Below, one piece after another: positions 34,870 to 45,290 of a DNA stretch of 64,000 nucleotides; positions within the stretch are counted from its first letter, which is position 1, and each line of letters opens with the position of its first letter. Source of the stretch: Acheta domesticus (lineage: Eukaryota; Arthropoda; Insecta; Orthoptera; Gryllidae); NCBI GenBank assembly GCA_031308135.1, contig JAHLJT010009355.1, positions 2,417,217 through 2,481,216 of the forward strand. The letters are read 5' to 3'. Below the pieces are notes generated by a model, which saw nothing but the letters and a program-made list of their open reading frames with translations, was not told the origin of the DNA and ran no database searches. The position numbers and the translations under genes are program-made.

Positions 34870-35200
34870 GGACGGCTGCCGTTGCCCCCCCCCCCCTCGC
34901 ACTTGGTGGTCTCCGGGCACCAAGACGGCGTTGGTGGCGATTGTTAACTTGCCCGCCCCGTTCTTCCGTCCAATCAAGCTTCTCACTCCAGTTCGCTTGC
35001 TGGCCCCTGGGGCTATTCAGCAGACAATCTGCTCAGCCAGACGGTGCCACCGCGCGCCATTGGCCCTTCGCCCTGCGCTCCTCGGAAGGGCTAGTCCTCC
35101 GCGTGGCCCTCGGCGCGGAAGCCCTGCGCTGGCGCTTCGTGGCTCCTTCCCGCAGGGCTGGTCCGGGCTCTCCTCCCGCCTTCCTTAGGCCTCGTTCTCA
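34870..35200. other. GC-rich block
   Basis: GC-rich with several 10-15 bp internal echoes (CCTGCGCT...GCCCTGCGCTGGCGCTTCG). The 125- and 97-codon overlapping frames are Pro/Arg/Ala-rich and match nothing I know, so coding is not claimed. Confidence 0.35.
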
Positions 35201-35354
35201 ATGCAAACTTAAACGTAACGTAAACTTAGCCTAAAATCGTCAAAAAGAAAAATATTTATTTTAACAAAACAATGATTTATAATGAATTAGTTTACATTTG
35301 TATTGTTTACATTTTAAGAAAAGAGTTAATACGCCTCTAACAAGTAACGTACTT

Positions 35355-35465
35355 CAGTTTTCGGGTCAATAACCCCCATCTCGATCAGGTTTTTGTCCAA
35401 TTTCCCTGATCCATTGAGCAAATGCTGAGATGGCCCCTTGTTTTGCTCCTGGACGTAAATGTAGC
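35355..35465. repeat. Dispersed repeat family E, copy 2
   Basis: Close direct copy of 6080-6200, with the same orientation and the same CCCCCATCTCGATCAGGTTT block. Confidence 0.6.
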
Positions 35466-35985
35466 TTCACTGTGCGCACGTTTTGTTGAGCACTCCTTTT
35501 GCTTGTAGTGGTAGGTGTAGAACTGATGTTCGTTACTATTTTGTTAGCAATGCAGAAAAGTTAAATCAGCAGTTCATTTACCGTTTTTGTTTTTTTAAAT
35601 TTTGGGCCTCGAGAAAATGTGCGCATATAATCTCTTCCCCCACAGGCCATACTCAGTTTTTACTGTTTTTTAACCAAATAAATAAATAAAAATTTACACG
35701 TAAAACCAAGCGTTCACAATGACAAACGTAAGCTGGAACGTACGTTTGTCCTGAACCAATCAGAATTTAACGTAGTGAAACTTAATCGACTCGTCTCTAA
35801 CACGGTGAAAAGATCTTTCCACCATGGTTTTTAACTTTTTATTCGAGAATTCCTATCGATTCGTCTTTCATGGACATGCGAGTAGATGTTGTAATAGTAC
35901 TCACATTTTCTTTATCTTATAAACAAGGTTTCTCTTGAACAAAATTCACGAGTAATTCGTCGAATATAATTAGTTTATTCGCCGA
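35466..35985. other. Unassigned DNA
   Basis: Ends of AT-rich repeats with an AATAAATAAATAAAAA run at about 35679-35693. No gene recognised. Confidence 0.4.
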
Positions 35986-36310
35986 TGCTAGCGCCGCCCC
36001 CTCTCTCTGGTCCCGTGGCGAACGCTACACCTCGCAAGCCGTGGTTTGCGATTACCCCCTCGCGGATGACAGTGTGCATCTGCACAGCGATTCGCCTCAG
36101 ACTCGATCGCCGGCAGTTTCCTCCGCTAGGAATCACGTGATTGGCCTCACACGCTGCAGGCCCGCGGACTGGCATCTCGTGACCGAGTTTCAGGGCCGGG
36201 TGCAAAACAGGCTCGCCGGCCAGCTGGAGTTCGAGGCTGTCGTCACCACGGGAATGTGCAACTCTATCGGCAATGCTTCCCCCTGCAAGTGAAGCTAAGC
36301 GGGAGAAGGT
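35986..36310. promoter_or_regulatory. GC-rich candidate regulatory island
   Basis: Single-copy, GC-rich and CpG-dense, with a palindromic E-box AATCACGTGATTGG near 36131 that also includes an ATTGG (inverted CCAAT) box. Overlapping frames on both strands (76 and 83 codons) have no recognisable domain. A promoter or enhancer is possible. No adjacent gene was identified. Confidence 0.3.
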
Positions 36311-37270
36311 CAGATGGCGGCGCGCGCAACTCTTGACTTCATTTCTACGGGTAGCAATGCTAATATAGTCTTAGAGAACTTCAAGTATATCTTTTGCTTG
36401 ATCTTAATTTATTTGCCATCCGCCCATTCTACCCATTCGCCCATTCACTGGTTCGTAGTCCCCGTGAATGGGTCAAGCCATCTCTTGTGGCGCTGCGTAT
36501 TGGAAAAATTATGATTATGGTTGTGCAATTTTCTACACACAAGCAAGGAATATTTTACATGCATTTTAATTTAATTAAAAAATTAAAATGAAATAGTATT
36601 TATATACATAAAACAAGCAATTTGTGATTGGTAATGTGTGCTTCAAGCACACTTGCATGTAAATAGTTTTTATACTTTGTGTATTGTGTAATTACTGTTT
36701 ATACATCTAACCGTGTTGTAAATGTATTCAGCCCTGAGGATTGAGAAATAAAACTCCGAAACGTTGGCTAACTGACATAAATTTCATTTATTGGACCAAT
36801 ACTCATGAACTACTCAATGGTTTCCACTATAGTACTGCAATATGCTCTACAATTGCAGTAGATTGAGAGAATGGCTGACCGCCCTGTCAAAGGTCCCTGC
36901 AGGTATAAACCTCCATGACAACGTTTAGTGCTGATAATTGTAATTGACAGTTATAAACATCTATCAGAGCGAATGGAAGGGGTACGCCACATCGGAGGAT
37001 TGATACCTTGCACTACAGAGAACTGATTCTGCAATGACCACTCTCACAAAAAGTACACTTGTGTTCTTCAATTTCCATTATAAAAGCTACATTATTAGTG
37101 TGAGACCGTATTAAACAAATCTGATGTCAAAACGTTCGTGTCGAGAGCCTCTTGCGAGTTAAACGTAATTTGGTAACCAAAGCATTTTGAAACCAAAAGG
37201 TTCGCGACATATCACACTTTGCATCTCTGGATCCAACGTGCTATCCTCACAAAATTCCTGCGTTTTTCTC
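36311..37270. other. Unassigned DNA
   Basis: Apart from the motif at 36731-36767, no gene or repeat was recognised. Confidence 0.4.
36731..36767 (+). ncRNA. CTGAGGA-stem-GAAACG motif, copy 2
   Basis: AGCCCTGAGGA, a GAG/CTC helix closed by an A-rich loop, then TCCGAAACGTTGGCT. Here the flanking AGCC and GGCT can also pair with each other, giving a simple two-helix hairpin as an alternative to a hammerhead-type fold. Confidence 0.3.
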
Positions 37271-37274
37271 CCTC

Positions 37275-37815
37275 CTTCCCTCTCTCTCTCTCTGTTTCTA
37301 TCCCTCTGTCGCTCTCTCCCTCTCTCTGTCGCTCTCTCCCTCTGTCGCTCTCTCCCTCTCTCTGTCGCTCTCTCCCTCTCTCTGTCGCTCTCTCCCTCTC
37401 TCTGTCGCTCTCTCCCTCTCTCTGTCGCTCTCTCCCTCTCTCTGTCGCTCTCTCCCTCTCTCTGTCGCTCTCTCCCTCTGTCGCTCTCTCCCTCTCTCTG
37501 TCGCTCTCTCCCTCTCTCTGTCGCTCTCTCCCTCTCTCTGTCGCTCTCTCCCTCTCTCTGTCGCTCTCTCCCTCTCTCTGTCGCTCTCTCCCTCTCTCTG
37601 TCGCTCTCTCCCTCTCTCTGTCGCTCTCTCCCTCTCTCTGTCGCTCTCTCCCTCTCTCCGTCGCTCTCTCCCTCTCTCCGTCGCTCTCTCCCTCTCTGTC
37701 TTTCTCTCCCTCTCTCTGTCTCTCCCTCTCTCTCCCTCCCTCTCTCTCCCTCTCTGTCTTTCTCTCCTTCTCTGTCTCTCTCTCACTCTCTGTCTCCCTC
37801 TCCGTCTCTGTCTCT
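37275..37815. repeat. 20-bp pyrimidine minisatellite
   Basis: About 20 units of GTCGCTCTCTCCCTCTCTCT, nearly perfect in the centre and degenerating to CTCTGTC and CTCCCT runs at about 37690-37815. A few units lack 6 bp. The unit contains no stop codon in some frames on either strand, so 160- to 230-codon open frames appear. They are artefacts of the repeat. Confidence 0.95.
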
Positions 37816-39141
37816 GAAAATGTGGTTTCCCCCAATTCTCTCGCCTCAGCGCTTACGCGGTTTTTTTAAACATTCCTCATTGTAAGGGAATTTATTTTAA
37901 AGGGAATAATTTTGTATCCGGAACAACACTTTCAGCTTATTACTACTACTTTTACCAAAACGAAACTGCAAAGAGGGAGAAAGTAAAAGAAGTTAAATTT
38001 TAATTTCCACGCATTTAGGTTTAGACACAAAGTGGTATCTATACTAAACTAAATAAATAAATAAAATTATTGTTCTATCCTTTCTCTGCTGGAGTTTCAT
38101 ATACTCGTACCATACGAGTATATTTCAATACATTTTCCGCGTTGAGAAGTCCAATCACATTTTCACAATTTTTTCCTGTAACTATATACATGAATGTATC
38201 TACGTGGATATGCATATTATTTTCAGTGTCCTTGAAATATGAAGAGCGTGTTACAGTGATTTGACAATAGCCTTCGTATTTCAGACAATACATTATTTCA
38301 AATCTAAATTATTCTTTTTTTTCAACAATCTTGAAAAAGTGTGTTTAGGCTCACGTTTTTCCTACAAACATCCATTTCTCACTCACTCTTGAAATGTATT
38401 GAACTTTATTCTGTAAAACTTATTTCTATCAATTTTAACAATTTCGTGTTCACAACCGAAAGGTGCACACCTTCACACCAAGCAAACTTTCCGACAAAAC
38501 GTCTCTAATCTGCTACAATTTTGGCATCCACACATCATTCATAATGTTCCACTTTTGCTCCTGCAACTCATAAATGTGTCGCCGCAAGAATTTGATTGAA
38601 GCCTAAATTACTCCCACTAAAATAAGCACATTTTTACAGAAGCCGAAGAAACACGTGCATTTATACTTTTCCAAGAAAGCAAACATATCCTTCTGCAAAT
38701 TTTGTCTAATTTCGTTTTTCTCATCCGCTTATTCATTCACAAGAAGTTGCAATTGTTCCAACATTCATACATCATTTAATAATTTCTGATCTTCTTTCCA
38801 TCTGCCACTGTCAAAAAAAATACTTTCCAAAATTTATATCATGTTGTAATGCAATGAAAATCTCAAGACATTTAATTAAGATCAATTTCTGTCTTATATT
38901 TTATACATAAACTCTCATGCTCCTTTTTATGTATAGATAATTACCTTCTCTAACAAGTGATATTAGAACATAGAATGCGTTTGTTCTTGGTAATCGAAAA
39001 ATTGTTTTCCTGCAAAACGTCTGTCCGTCCGTGCAGCTGGGAAACAATAGGCCATAACTGAAAAGTTAATTCACACTAAAGAGATGAGAAACAATAACGA
39101 GAAAGTCTGTAACATTCTATAGCACTATTAGTTTTTCTACA
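37816..39141. other. Unassigned AT-rich DNA
   Basis: A family A scrap (GCAAAACGTCTGTCCGTCCG, about 39013) is the only repeat recognised. No gene. Confidence 0.4.
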
Positions 39142-39543
39142 CAGGGTGTCCAGAAGCTCCCGTTACAAAAAAATACCACACAGTTTGTCATTCTGAACAA
39201 AACTCGATATTCTGTACGTACATTTAAAATATTTATTGAATAGAACCTGCAAATACTTGATACTATTAAGCATTCTAGTGTAAGCAACGCGATGCTTTTC
39301 AGAATATTACTCGACTGTTTCAGTGTTTACGCGGAGAAACAAGGAAATGCTCCGCGCAGAAGGTGACGCCGCTGTCTGCAGTGTCGTTACGGCCGGTTTG
39401 AATTTCGCGCCCCGGAAGTGATTTTGAAACTCAATTTCCTCAAAGACAATTTTTTTTTCGGAAAAACTGGACCTGCCATTCTTCATGTCTGGCAACACAG
39501 AATGTGTGGTATTTTTTTGTAACGGGAGCTTCTGGACATCCTG
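39142..39543. mobile_element. 402-bp MITE, CAGGGTGTCC ends
   Basis: CAGGGTGTCCAGAAGCTCCC at the left and its inverted complement (one mismatch, CAGGATGTCC) at the right. Pairing continues through GTTACAAAAAAATACCACA, giving terminal repeats of about 38 bp. TA lies just outside or within two bases of each end. The interior is unique and GC-richer. No transposase is present. Confidence 0.85.
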
Positions 39544-39589
39544 TATGTATTAGCAATTGGATTTACCGATTTTTTCGTTACCAGGGCCC

Positions 39590-39680
39590 GGCAATAAGTC
39601 TTCTTCTACCAAAATTTCGCCGTTTTCAGGCGCACGATTACTTCACTTTCTTTTCTTACAACGTACCTTCGTAAAATCGG
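39590..39680 (-). repeat. Family A fragment
   Basis: On the minus strand it reads the family A order: GAAAGTGAAGTAATCGTGCG, CCTGAAAACGGCGAAATTTT, then TTATTGCCGGGCCC(T)GGTAACG. Confidence 0.5.
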
Positions 39681-39951
39681 CTGAATGATTTAGGCGTGAG
39701 GATCGTCCACAAACAAACGGACGAATACGGATTTTTACGTGAGATTTCATTTTTTCGGAATTTGTTCAAAATACTAAGAAATTGTACTAATTTTAGGTAT
39801 AAATAAAAACAGGGTCAAGGGTTAAACATACGCACTATATACGATCCTTCTATATTTTTTACATCACATTGAACGAGTAGTCCAAACAATTTTAGACAAA
39901 TCAAAATGAGTCCTCCCTTTTTGCGGTAGATTTCACATGCAATTACACGAA

Positions 39952-39959
39952 GGACCAAG
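39952..39959 (+). other. Target duplication, left (GGACCAAG)
   Basis: GGACCAAG abuts the left inverted repeat and recurs at 45016-45023 beside the right one. P elements make 8-bp duplications. If the terminal G at 45016 belongs to the inverted repeat, the duplication is 7 bp (GACCAAG). Confidence 0.75.
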
Positions 39960-40500
39960 CAACGCCTCCTAGACACAAGGCCTGTCGACTAAATCCAAGA
40001 TGGCGTCGAGGGTAGTCAATAGCCAGTTACTCAGCTACACTTGTGGTGACACCCTTATTTGACAAAGTTTTGTCACTCTGTCACGTCGCCCTGCCTATTT
40101 AAAACCATGTTAAATTTATGAAAGTTTTTGACCCATTTGTGAAGAAACTATTACATGCTGGAACTTGAAATTTTTACAGTATGTTACACAAATCTAGTAG
40201 ATTCTACTGTACTATTATATACTTTATTTGTTGACTAGTTTTTAAGAAATTATTTTTTTTAAATTATTAACAAAAAAATTAATTTTTTTCTGAAGAAAAC
40301 TTTTTTGTGAACATACTAATTAATGCACAATAAAACTTGTAGTACCAGAGATGTATTTTTATGTCATGCAGATTCACTGAAAGTTTCATTCAATTATCTC
40401 TGATAGTTTCTGAAATAATGGGGCATATGCACTGAAAATTGTAGTTTTCGGGAAATTGCCTTTAAAGTTAATCTTATCAATTTTTATCACTTACAGTTAA

Positions 40501-42222
40501 TTAGAATTGTCCTGCTGCATATGATGACCCTTCTTTGGCTTCTAGGATGTCTTCTAGCTTCCTTTTCACTTTTCTGGACGTCTCTCTTGCTTTTTTAGAC
40601 ATATTGGATGCAGATCTGTCTGCATTGGCAATCCTTAGCTGATCACAATATTGCAGCCCAGTGATCATATTTTTGCCAGGATTAATGCCCAGCTTTTTCA
40701 TGACCCAACACTTTCCAATATTCCCACAATTAAATGTTATAACAGCATCATGAACCCCTATTTTCATTGTATGCATGCCTACAAATACAGTTTTAGGAAG
40801 GCGGTTCCAAATGATGCTGTTAAAACATTCGTTTGGGTTCTGCGTCTGTCCATGCAGACATTTTTTTAGAAGATCAGGATTAGCTAGGTCTCTAAAAATA
40901 GGTTTAATTACATTAATAACAGCAGCAGGAAGTGAATGTTTATGAGAATACAATTCTCCAGTTGCCTGAGCTCTATTAAATTTGCACCATGAATTTTCCC
41001 CTGTTGGACACAATCCATGGCATGGCTTTTCATCAGTGGAGGACTTGTGAAAAAATATGGCCCATGCATCTCTCTTCATTGCCTCCATATTTTCTTTATT
41101 TCTTCTAATGGCCTGTCCATAGTAAATTTGTAAATTTTCTATTTCAGATTTTGTTAATCTACCCTGCCCAGTCAACAACTTTCCATCTTCCAACTTCTGA
41201 CCTCTCATGTCAATAGTTAATTTTCTTAGCCTTGTTCCCAAACGTTTTTGTACATGGCCTACACATTCCATTTTTGTCACATTTATATCCCCATAGGGCT
41301 TAGAGTTCACCACACTGTTGTAGGCCTTACTGTCACCATCTCCCAAATATTTGATGTATCGTACACCTCTTGTTTCCAGGGAGCGATGAAATATTTTTTG
41401 TACTCCTTCCACTTCCATACCACCACTGGTCCCACTAAAATTAGCCACACAGTTGTGTTCTTTGCCATTTTTTAGTTTACAACCCTGGCAATATTTTGTC
41501 ATAATTGCCACATCTAACACTTTCCCCGTATCAATACTTGTAGCAGTCACTACTCCATTCAATGAAGTATGCCCTCTTTTTTGCCAACTGCCATCTAGTG
41601 CAACTCCAATATCTGTGCATCCATCATTTTCTTCTACTGCTTCCCTGGCAGCCAATTTCATACTCTCCTCACTAACCTCTGACACAGCATTCTCTAACAT
41701 TGCAGTCAGCTTATGAAATTTATTCGGTGGTTGATGTAAGTTCATCACCGAACAAAATGTTTTCCCTGCAGCCATGCCCTTGCCAATAGAACGTAAGGCA
41801 TAAACTAATCTTGTATTGATTTCATAAGGGCCATTTGCTTCTGGTTTTGAAGAGCTCATAAATGAAATCGTAGTCAAACACTTTGCACAAATTATATCTA
41901 AAGATATTGCTAGGCCTTTTCTCCCACTGACACTTTCACAAATCTTTACACACTCAGATTCACCACACTGTTTACACTGTACAAATTTACAAATTGCATC
42001 AGATAAAATAGTTAAATTTATAATGATATTACTGCACTCCTTGTCAGTTGGAGTAAATTCATTATAACTGTCTTCAAATGGTGAGAGCTTCTTAGACGAA
42101 GCACTTCTTGATGAACAAGAAACACGAGCATTGTCACCAAACGACATAACCTCTTGCAGAGGCTTTTTAAATCTGTTTCCTCTAAAGTTACGTTTCTTGA
42201 AAACACCTTTAGGTTTCGTCAT
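40501..42222 (-). CDS. Mutator-like transposase, intact 573 codons
   Basis: The frame from the ATG at 42222 to TAA at 40501 is uninterrupted. A TTG-initiated extension upstream is ignored because insects start at ATG. The protein resembles the arthropod and cnidarian Mutator-like transposase domain family. A zinc ribbon is formed by C83-x2-C86 and C112-x2-C115. Next come VALDGSWQKRGH (D210, first catalytic Asp by analogy), C245-x2-C248 with H256 and C258, and GDGDSK (D295/D297, second Asp). CHGLC...WC (401-413) and QNPNECFNSI (E465, plausible Glu) follow, then a basic tail KVKRKLED. It would cut and join element DNA in the nucleus. Intactness beside the decayed P gene suggests later arrival. 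Catalytic assignments are by pattern only. Confidence 0.9.
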   Translation of the reverse strand: MTKPKGVFKKRNFRGNRFKKPLQEVMSFGDNARVSCSSRSASSKKLSPFEDSYNEFTPTDKECSNIIINLTILSDAICKFVQCKQCGESECVKICESVSGRKGLAISLDIICAKCLTTISFMSSSKPEANGPYEINTRLVYALRSIGKGMAAGKTFCSVMNLHQPPNKFHKLTAMLENAVSEVSEESMKLAAREAVEENDGCTDIGVALDGSWQKRGHTSLNGVVTATSIDTGKVLDVAIMTKYCQGCKLKNGKEHNCVANFSGTSGGMEVEGVQKIFHRSLETRGVRYIKYLGDGDSKAYNSVVNSKPYGDINVTKMECVGHVQKRLGTRLRKLTIDMRGQKLEDGKLLTGQGRLTKSEIENLQIYYGQAIRRNKENMEAMKRDAWAIFFHKSSTDEKPCHGLCPTGENSWCKFNRAQATGELYSHKHSLPAAVINVIKPIFRDLANPDLLKKCLHGQTQNPNECFNSIIWNRLPKTVFVGMHTMKIGVHDAVITFNCGNIGKCWVMKKLGINPGKNMITGLQYCDQLRIANADRSASNMSKKARETSRKVKRKLEDILEAKEGSSYAAGQF

Positions 42223-42664
42223 CTTCAAGAAACACAACAAAACGCGTAAAAAACGCCGCAAACGTAAGGATACAACACGTACTCACAAGCTACCCGCACT
42301 CAAAACACAAACAAAACTCACAACAATTTCAAACGTGTTTACCAAGAGCAGAAACAAGCGAACAACGACCGCGCTCTCCTCCAAGTATGGCCAACCCACT
42401 CAGGAGTCGGAAAAAAACTCCCTAAAGTGCATCAGCTAATGAAAATTAAGATAAAAAGTCCAAAATATGTAAGTGACAGAAAAGTGGGCGTGGCACCAAA
42501 ACGCACGTGTTAGAAAAAATGCTATTTAAATGACCCCAAAATTTTTTTCAGCCAAATCCTTTTAAGGACACTTAGAAAACACCATAACCTATCGAAATTT
42601 GACAAAAACCTAAAATCGATTTTTTTCGACCTGAACCAGGGTGTGGTCCCCTCAGAGGAGCGGT
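42223..42664 (-). mobile_element. Mutator 5' flank, possible terminal repeat
   Basis: Non-coding sequence upstream of the Mutator start. At about 42636-42656, read inward on the minus strand, GGGGACCACACCCTGGTTCA resembles GGTGACACCCTTATTTGACA at about 40046-40065 on the plus strand. The match is weak and needs a gap, so it is only a tentative pair of Mutator ends. Confidence 0.3.
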
Positions 42665-44822
42665 TTAATTTTTGTTGGAAAGAATATTGTGAAGTGAATA
42701 ATGCAGGGGTTCTGTTGATAACCCTGCATTATTGCTACCCCAATTTTCTAACCAACGCAAAAACTGCTGCAAAAAAGTTAGCTGCTTACAATTTTGAGTA
42801 ATAGGTTGTTGATATTCATTCATCAGCCTAATACCTTTGAAAGGAGTTTTCACATTCACTACATCCCACCATGTACATATTATTTCAATATACAGAGCAG
42901 TGTCTTGCCAATGAGAAAAATTTTTCTTTGGACCAAATTCTCTTAAGGCTGAAACAGTCATCCTATTGAAACTTTTTGTAACCAACTTGACATTTTGTCG
43001 CTCAATGGATGACGGATAGAGAGCCTTTATACTAAGACCATAGCCATATTTCAGCAAATTATCCTTTTCTACAGCATGGATCTCTTTTAAAGCATGAAAT
43101 GATGCTTGATGGACATTATCTGTTGAATCAAAATCTGAAAACATTACAGTCAGATCATTCTTATTGATCCAGTTATAGCGAATGCACTTCAACAAATGAA
43201 CTGTATCAACAAGATAGAAAAATGTTTTATTTTCTGTTTCTGGGTACTTGTATGTTGTTCGCATTTCTGGAGGTTGTGCAAACATGGACATGGCCTTCCG
43301 ATTAACAGGGTGGTTGTCAGTCACAACTGGAAGCACTTCAAAGCCAACGTTCGCAAGTCCAACAAGAACAACCTTGATAAGGGAATTTAAAACTTCGCCT
43401 GTCATCTTGCTAGCTCGCAAAATGTGCACAACATCCTTGTATGATGATAATAAACTGCTAATCATAAACACAAATGCACTTGATGCTCCCTCATTGCTAT
43501 TAAAGGCACTTCCTACAATATTACCACCTTTATAGTCAAATTGAGTCTGTAAATGAATTTCATCTAGGAGTAGAATTACCGACAAATCCTTCTTTCTCAA
43601 ATACTGAAATTTATTAGATATATATCTGAAAATACTTTTAGCTTGTTGCTCCAACTGAGGGTTTATTATTTTTTTACCACACATCCATTTCACCGTTGAC
43701 TGATTTGGTAGAATAAACAACTGAGAACTACTTAAAAAATTAAAACAATGAGGTGAAATTGAAAACAACAAAGAACAAAACACGAAAAATTCTGGGGAAT
43801 ACCTAAACCTAGTTTTGCTTACATTTAACAAGGACACCTGCTCTTTCAAAAATCAAATTATCGGACCTTTCTCAGCCAGACAGGTTTCTAAATGGTTTAG
43901 ATGTTCTGTAATGTTTTCAATTAATTCCTTTCACATCACTTCTTTCAAGTTTCTTTCTTCACAACTATTCATTATTTCCTCATTTTGATTTAGGTTATCT
44001 ACCTTAGACGGCAACAATTTTCCCCCGATCTTCTGCATTAAAATGTTGCCATAATACACAATCACTGTGAGATCACAGTTAATTTTAATAAGAACATTTT
44101 ACACTTGGGTGTGGAATGTCCTTTAGGAGGAGAAAGCACACAACTTTGTCTTTCTTCATCACTATCCATTCACTATTGAAGTTATAATTTTTAAGCAACA
44201 ACAATAGTTCTTCAAATGTTGAAAAAACATGTTTTTGGTTGTAACATTCTAAGCTTTCCATGCTTTCAGTCACAGCTTTCTGTAATGTATTGCTTCCTAT
44301 CCGCAGTCTCCTTTCTGCAGGACTTTCTCGCACTTTGGTTACAGTTTTGGATAGATATGCTGGGCATCCTATCATCTGTGATGGTACAGCACCCGGAAAG
44401 AAAGTGATTAGACTTGTAGGATATATTATTTTGTAGATTCAACATGAGTAGGTTAAGTGATAAAATTGCTTTTAATTACCTGTGATAAGCTTTGGATAAA
44501 GCAATGGAGCAGATACTAATTCTCCAGTTTTTTCCATCATAAGATGATGAAGACCGTAATATCTCACTACTCCGGAAATGCAGTTCTAACCTGAAATAAG
44601 ACATTTTTAAAACATTTAACACAACTTAATATTTATAATAAGAGACACAATGTGTTACACAATACTTACTCTAGAAGTTTTAGATGGCTGAAAATCTTTT
44701 CGGTGAATTCCATTCGACCACTTTAGTCTCCATTGCTCCTCATGTGGAAACTTAAAAACGCTTACCATTGGTCCATTAGGGTAATTCCCTCTACACTGTG
44801 GTACGCAACAACGAAACGGCAT
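42665..44822 (-). pseudogene. P-element/THAP9-like transposase, decayed
   Basis: Exon 1 (44822-44671) encodes the start of a THAP zinc finger, MPFRCCVPQCRGNYPNGP, followed by FKFPHEEQWRLKW, and ends at a good donor AGA|GTAAGT. Exon 2 starts near 44590 with ELHF, but the expected Cys codon is lost with a frameshift, and a second shift follows before the ELVSAPLLYPKLIT stretch (donor at 44480). Exon 3 begins AVPSQM at 44392, where the acceptor reads GG instead of AG. A frameshift near 44095 and two in-frame stops (about 43925 and 43855) follow. The 42665-43849 frame then carries the RYSPE...FILPNQSTVKWM block and the RNase H-like core (LLLDEIH, then VVTDNHPVNRKAM). The C-terminus is missing. 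The intact family excises and inserts P elements. Confidence 0.9.
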
Positions 44823-45015
44823 ATTGTACCAGTCAGAAATACTACAAATAATGACTTATATACGTCGCACACTATTTATCACCGCTGAGAATATCTTGTT
44901 TACACCAGCTAACGCACGCGTATACTACCGGCAGTAGCTCACGATATGACTACTTTCGTCGCCATCTTGACTCCCCGAATGCCAGCCAGCAGGCCTTACA
45001 AATCTAGGTGGCGTT

Positions 45016-45023
45016 GGACCAAG
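45016..45023 (+). other. Target duplication, right (GGACCAAG)
   Basis: Matches 39952-39959 exactly. See the left copy for the one-base ambiguity. Confidence 0.75.
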
Positions 45024-45061
45024 TGACGATTTCAAAATTTCATTTAATTTTTCCAGATCAT

Positions 45062-45290
45062 GCATCTGCCTTGTGGCTTAGCTCATTGGCAGCGTGCTTG
45101 CTTTCCATGACGCGTTCCTGGGTTCTATTCCCGGTCGGGCAAGATTATAGTGTGCGTTTTCCTTGCAATGTGCCAGTGTTTGTTGCTGTGTGGCGATGAG
45201 AAAATCTACTGTCAGGTTGAGAAGACCAACATACGGCGTGGGGATGTTTTCGTGCTAACCTCACGTACCCCCTTAATCTCCAGTGGTGCA
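45062..45290 (+). repeat. tRNA-derived SINE
   Basis: The head has an A-box TGGCTTAGCTCATTGGCAGC and a B-box GGGTTCTATTCCC, with a T-arm that pairs (CTGGG/CCCGG). The acceptor arms pair poorly, so this is a SINE head, not a gene. The body ends where the oppositely oriented S2 SINE begins. Confidence 0.6.

Larger units (their letters stand above)
39960..45016 (-). mobile_element. P-like element with Mutator gene inside
   Basis: The left end 39960-40020 and right end about 44945-45016 are degenerate inverted complements sharing, in order, CAACGCC(T/A)CCTAGA, AAGGCCTG, CAAGATGGCG(T/A)CGA and GTAGTCA. A 7-8 bp direct duplication lies outside. Inside on the minus strand are a decayed THAP/P-element transposase (42665-44822) and an intact Mutator-like transposase gene (40501-42222). 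The P transposase lacks its C-terminal part, and the left inverted repeat follows almost directly on the Mutator segment. The Mutator element therefore appears nested in a P element, with loss of P 3' sequence. No clean Mutator target duplication was found. Confidence 0.8.

Noticed and set aside
37187..37885. Four long open frames (160-232 codons) on both strands
   Set aside because: All are translations of the 20-bp CT-rich minisatellite, whose unit lacks stops in several frames. No real protein composition.
42223..42261. Upstream TTG start for the Mutator gene
   Set aside because: Insect translation starts at ATG. The ATG at 42222 is the first in frame and gives a full-length domain.
40040..42660. 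Exact Mutator terminal repeats and target duplication
   Set aside because: The best end pair (GGTGACACCC / GGGGACCACACCC) needs a gap and the flanks do not repeat, so exact boundaries are not claimed.
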